A DNA stretch of 64,000 bases, taken from the NCBI RefSeq assembly GCF_001894925.1, contig NZ_BCXD01000003.1, positions 310,001 through 374,000 of the forward strand, given 5' to 3'. The notes beneath the pieces are model-generated. The model saw only the letters and a list, made by a program, of their open reading frames with translations. It was not told the DNA's origin and did not search any database. This document shows, in pieces, positions 61,732-64,000 of this stretch; positions within the stretch are counted from its first letter, which is position 1, and every line of letters starts with the position of its first letter. This stretch comes from Rhodococcus rhodnii NBRC 100604. GTDB taxonomy: Bacteria; Actinomycetota; Actinomycetes; Mycobacteriales; Mycobacteriaceae. The position numbers and the translations under genes were made by a program.

Positions 61732-63000
61732 GTGCGATCACCCGTCCCCGATTACCTGGCCGAGGTCCTCGACGCGTGCAGCGCGGACGAGAGCGGCGCC
61801 CCTGCCGACTACATCCCGGAACTGGCGGCAGCCGACCCCGATCGGTTCGGGGTGTGCCTGACGATGTCGGACGGCGAGGTCTACACCGCGGGCGACGCCG
61901 ATGTCCCCTTCTCGATCCAGTCGATCTCGAAGCCCTTCGCGTACGCGATCGCTCTCGAGGACGCGGGGATCGACGACGTCCTCGCTCACGTCGGCGTCGA
62001 GCCGAGCGGCGAGCCGTTCAATCAGATCTCACTCGAGACGGACACGGGCCGCCCGAAGAATCCGATGATCAACGCCGGCGCCATCGCGACGCACTCGCTG
62101 ATCGGTTCGGAGGACGGCACGGCTGCGGCCCGCGAACGCCGCGTTCTCGACGTGTTCTCCGCCGCCGCGGGCCGCGAACTCAGCATCGACGAGAGTGTCG
62201 CGGAATCCGAGATGTCCACGGCCTACCGCAATCTCGCGATCGCGAACCTGCTGCGCGGCTACGACGTCCTCACCACCGAACCGTCCGACGCCGTGCTCGG
62301 GTACGTACGCCAGTGTTCGATCTCCGTCACGACGCGCGATCTCGCGATGATGGCCGCGACGCTGGCGACGGGCGGCATACAACCGAACACCGGCGAACGT
62401 GTCTTCTCCCTCGCCGCGACCCGCTACGCGCTCAGCGTGATGTCGACGTGCGGAATGTACGACGCCTCCGGGGAATGGATGACGCGCGTCGGGATCCCGT
62501 CGAAGAGCGGCGTCTCGGGCGGCCTCATCGGTTCCCTGCCGGGCCAACTCGGCGTCGCGACGTTCTCGCCGCGTCTGGATTCCCGCGGCAACAGCGTGCG
62601 CGGAATCGAACTGTTCGAGCGGTTGTCGCGCGACATGGGGATGCACCTCATGGAGGCACCCAGTCAGGCGGTCTCCGGGCTGCGCGGACGGTACGAACGG
62701 GTGGACGACTCACGTGCGATCGAGGTCGTCGAACTGCAGGGCGAGATGCAGTTCTCGTCCGCGGAGGGCGCGGTCCGCCGGTTCACCGATATCGAACCCG
62801 GCGACAACACCGTCGTCATGGATCTGAGCCGCGTGCATTCCGTCAACGACGTCGCGCGCCGCGTCCTCCTCGAGGTCGTGCGCCGCCTCGGGCTCGACGG
62901 TCACGAGGTCGTCCTCGTCGATCCCGACTCCGTCCTTCCCGACCCCGATCGCGGTGACGGCGTGCGCCCGCGCGTCGTGAACTCCACCGACGAGGTCTGA
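61732..63000 (+). CDS. glsA: Glutaminase with C-terminal STAS domain
   Basis: Hydrolyses glutamine to glutamate and ammonia. The 422-residue protein has the serine beta-lactamase-like glutaminase domain (about 1-305): FSIQSISKPFAYAIALED with the S-x-x-K nucleophile, NQISLETDTGRPKNPMINAG, and SGVSGGLIGSLPGQLGVATF. The C-terminal part from about 315 is a STAS domain (AIEVVELQGEMQFSSAEGA, VVMDLSRVHSVNDVARRVL), usually a regulatory or protein-binding module. GTG 61732 has GGGAGGAACGACAGC upstream. Confidence 0.93.
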   Translation: MRSPVPDYLAEVLDACSADESGAPADYIPELAAADPDRFGVCLTMSDGEVYTAGDADVPFSIQSISKPFAYAIALEDAGIDDVLAHVGVEPSGEPFNQISLETDTGRPKNPMINAGAIATHSLIGSEDGTAAARERRVLDVFSAAAGRELSIDESVAESEMSTAYRNLAIANLLRGYDVLTTEPSDAVLGYVRQCSISVTTRDLAMMAATLATGGIQPNTGERVFSLAATRYALSVMSTCGMYDASGEWMTRVGIPSKSGVSGGLIGSLPGQLGVATFSPRLDSRGNSVRGIELFERLSRDMGMHLMEAPSQAVSGLRGRYERVDDSRAIEVVELQGEMQFSSAEGAVRRFTDIEPGDNTVVMDLSRVHSVNDVARRVLLEVVRRLGLDGHEVVLVDPDSVLPDPDRGDGVRPRVVNSTDEV

Positions 63001-63148
63001 CGCGCACAGTCGCGCCCCGGTGGACGTGAGCGGGCCTTAACGCAACCCTCACGCGCCTTCACGCCGTGGTCACGTGGCGTTCGTATCGTCCCGAACGACC
63101 GGTTCGTACGGCTACGCCGCCCCGCGGCGGCCACGAAGGAGCGACGCC

Positions 63149-64000
63149 TTGTCCTATGTGAGTCCACCCGAGTTCGCCGAGAAGATGGTCGACGCCGGCC
63201 AGACGAAGGCGCTGATGTCGACGCGCGACACCCTCATCCGCTCGTACATGGCGGGTGCCATCCTCGGACTCGCCGCAGCGTTCGCGGTCACCATCACGGT
63301 GCAGACCGGCAACGCCCTCCTCGGCGCGGTGCTGTTCCCCGTCGGATTCTGCATGCTGTATCTGCTGGGCTTCGACCTGCTCACGGGCGTGTTCACGCTC
63401 GTTCCGCTGTCGTGGCTCGCGAAGCGCCCCGGGGTGACGTTCGGCGCGATGATGCGCAACTGGGGGCTCGTGTTCGTGGGAAACTTCGCCGGCGCCATCA
63501 CGACGGCGGTCATGATCGCGATCACGCTCACCTACGGCTTCTCGGTCGATCCGAACGAGGTCGGCCAGCAGCTGGGCACGATCGGCGAGAGCCGCACCGT
63601 GGGCTACGCCGAGTACGGCGCCGCGGGAATGCTCACGCTCTTCGTCCGTGCCGTCATGTGCAACTGGATGGTCTCGACGGGCGTCGTCGGCGCGATGATG
63701 TCGAAGTCCGTGTCGGGCAAGGTGCTGTGCATGTGGATGCCCGTCATGGTGTTCTTCTACATGGGCTTCGAGCACAGCATCGTCAACATGTTCCTGTTCC
63801 CGGCAGGATTGATGATGGGCGGGGACTTCGACTTCACCGACTATCTGATCTGGAACGAGATTCCCACGGTGATCGGCAATCTCGTCGGTGGCCTCACCTT
63901 CGTCGGCGGCATGATCTACGCGACGCACTTCCGTACGGCACCGCAGCGCACCCCGAAGAACGCCGCGGCGCCGGACGAGCGGGCGAGCGTCGACGCGTGA
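63149..64000 (+). CDS. Formate/nitrite transporter (FNT) family protein
   Basis: Pentameric channel for formate, nitrite or similar small anions. The 283-residue protein has six helices with the FNT marks YMAGAILGLAAAFAVTITVQ, the ELLTGVF-like FDLLTGVFTLVPL loop, MMRNWGLVFVGNFAG, and the central His in GFEHSIVNMFLFPAGLMMGG. TTG 63149 is chosen because AAGGAG lies eight nucleotides upstream; a GTG three codons later is the alternative. The gene ends with the last base of the window, so its operon context downstream is unknown. Confidence 0.92.
   Translation: MSYVSPPEFAEKMVDAGQTKALMSTRDTLIRSYMAGAILGLAAAFAVTITVQTGNALLGAVLFPVGFCMLYLLGFDLLTGVFTLVPLSWLAKRPGVTFGAMMRNWGLVFVGNFAGAITTAVMIAITLTYGFSVDPNEVGQQLGTIGESRTVGYAEYGAAGMLTLFVRAVMCNWMVSTGVVGAMMSKSVSGKVLCMWMPVMVFFYMGFEHSIVNMFLFPAGLMMGGDFDFTDYLIWNEIPTVIGNLVGGLTFVGGMIYATHFRTAPQRTPKNAAAPDERASVDA

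Noticed and set aside
63001-63148. Nitrogen-regulator box upstream of the formate/nitrite transporter
   Set aside because: TTAAC and TCAC fragments are present but not in a spacing I can defend; only the ribosome site is clear.

Overview
The window is one contiguous, very GC-rich stretch from an actinobacterium of the order Mycobacteriales, most likely a Nocardiaceae-type genus such as Rhodococcus. Two blocks keep the Mycobacterium tuberculosis gene order closely. The first is thrS, HIT, pgsA, patA, pimA, Nudix, pdxS, tesB, pdxT, yebC, ruvC-ruvA-ruvB, yajC, secD-secF, a lipoprotein, apt and then probably relA. The second is GNAT, zapE, a ribD-like gene, a secreted hydrolase, aftC, msrB, hemQ, hemY, hemE, DUF3000 and RNase D. 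PimA, PatA, PgsA and AftC belong to phosphatidylinositol mannoside and lipoarabinomannan synthesis, which fits a mycolic-acid bacterium.

Layout. 0-9.2 kb (minus strand): apt, a dipeptide-binding-type lipoprotein, SecF, SecD, YajC, the RuvABC Holliday-junction machinery and YebC. 9.3-10.6 kb: a GntR regulator with a self-operator and its membrane partner. 10.6-22.4 kb (minus): the PLP synthase pair pdxT/pdxS, separated by two tandem TesB thioesterases, a kinase-like gene on the other strand and the azlCD exporter; then the PIM operon and thrS. 22.5-26.2 kb: two small membrane-associated genes, amtB, and a tRNA region (Val, Gly, Cys, Val, Gly, Val) with strong hairpin terminators. 26.2-41.1 kb: a LeuA regulatory-domain protein behind a branched-chain leader peptide, zapE, aftC, msrB, a molybdopterin reductase, the late haem genes (hemE-hemY-hemQ) and RNase D. 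41.1-44.5 kb: a fadAB beta-oxidation operon whose thiolase reading frame is broken. 44.5-60.1 kb: an accessory region with two type VII-secretion-linked toxin loci, a probable modification-dependent HNH nuclease, and several small AT-richer genes with no recognised family. 60.2-64 kb: an HxlR regulator with an alpha/beta hydrolase, a glutaminase-STAS fusion and a formate/nitrite transporter.

How genes work together. Four-base ATGA/GTGA overlaps couple translation along the secF-secD, ruvCAB, pdxT-tesB, pdxS-azlC-azlD, PIM and hemE-hemY gene strings, and recur inside both toxin loci. Many first genes have a TANNNT box 6-8 nt before the start codon, which suggests leaderless mRNAs.

The most interesting material is (i) the 45.3-48.7 kb cassette of an EspC-like protein, a WXG-type protein with a glycine-zipper tail and three membrane proteins, which looks like a membrane-acting type VII toxin with its immunity genes; (ii) the 52.3-60.1 kb RHS polymorphic toxin locus with a row of candidate immunity genes; (iii) the 13-residue Ile/Leu/Val-rich leader peptide upstream of a stand-alone LeuA allosteric domain. 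Three reading frames (fadA, one membrane protein, one immunity-like gene) are interrupted by single-base shifts, two of them in homopolymer runs; they may be real or assembly errors. All product names come from reading the translated sequence; no database search was run.
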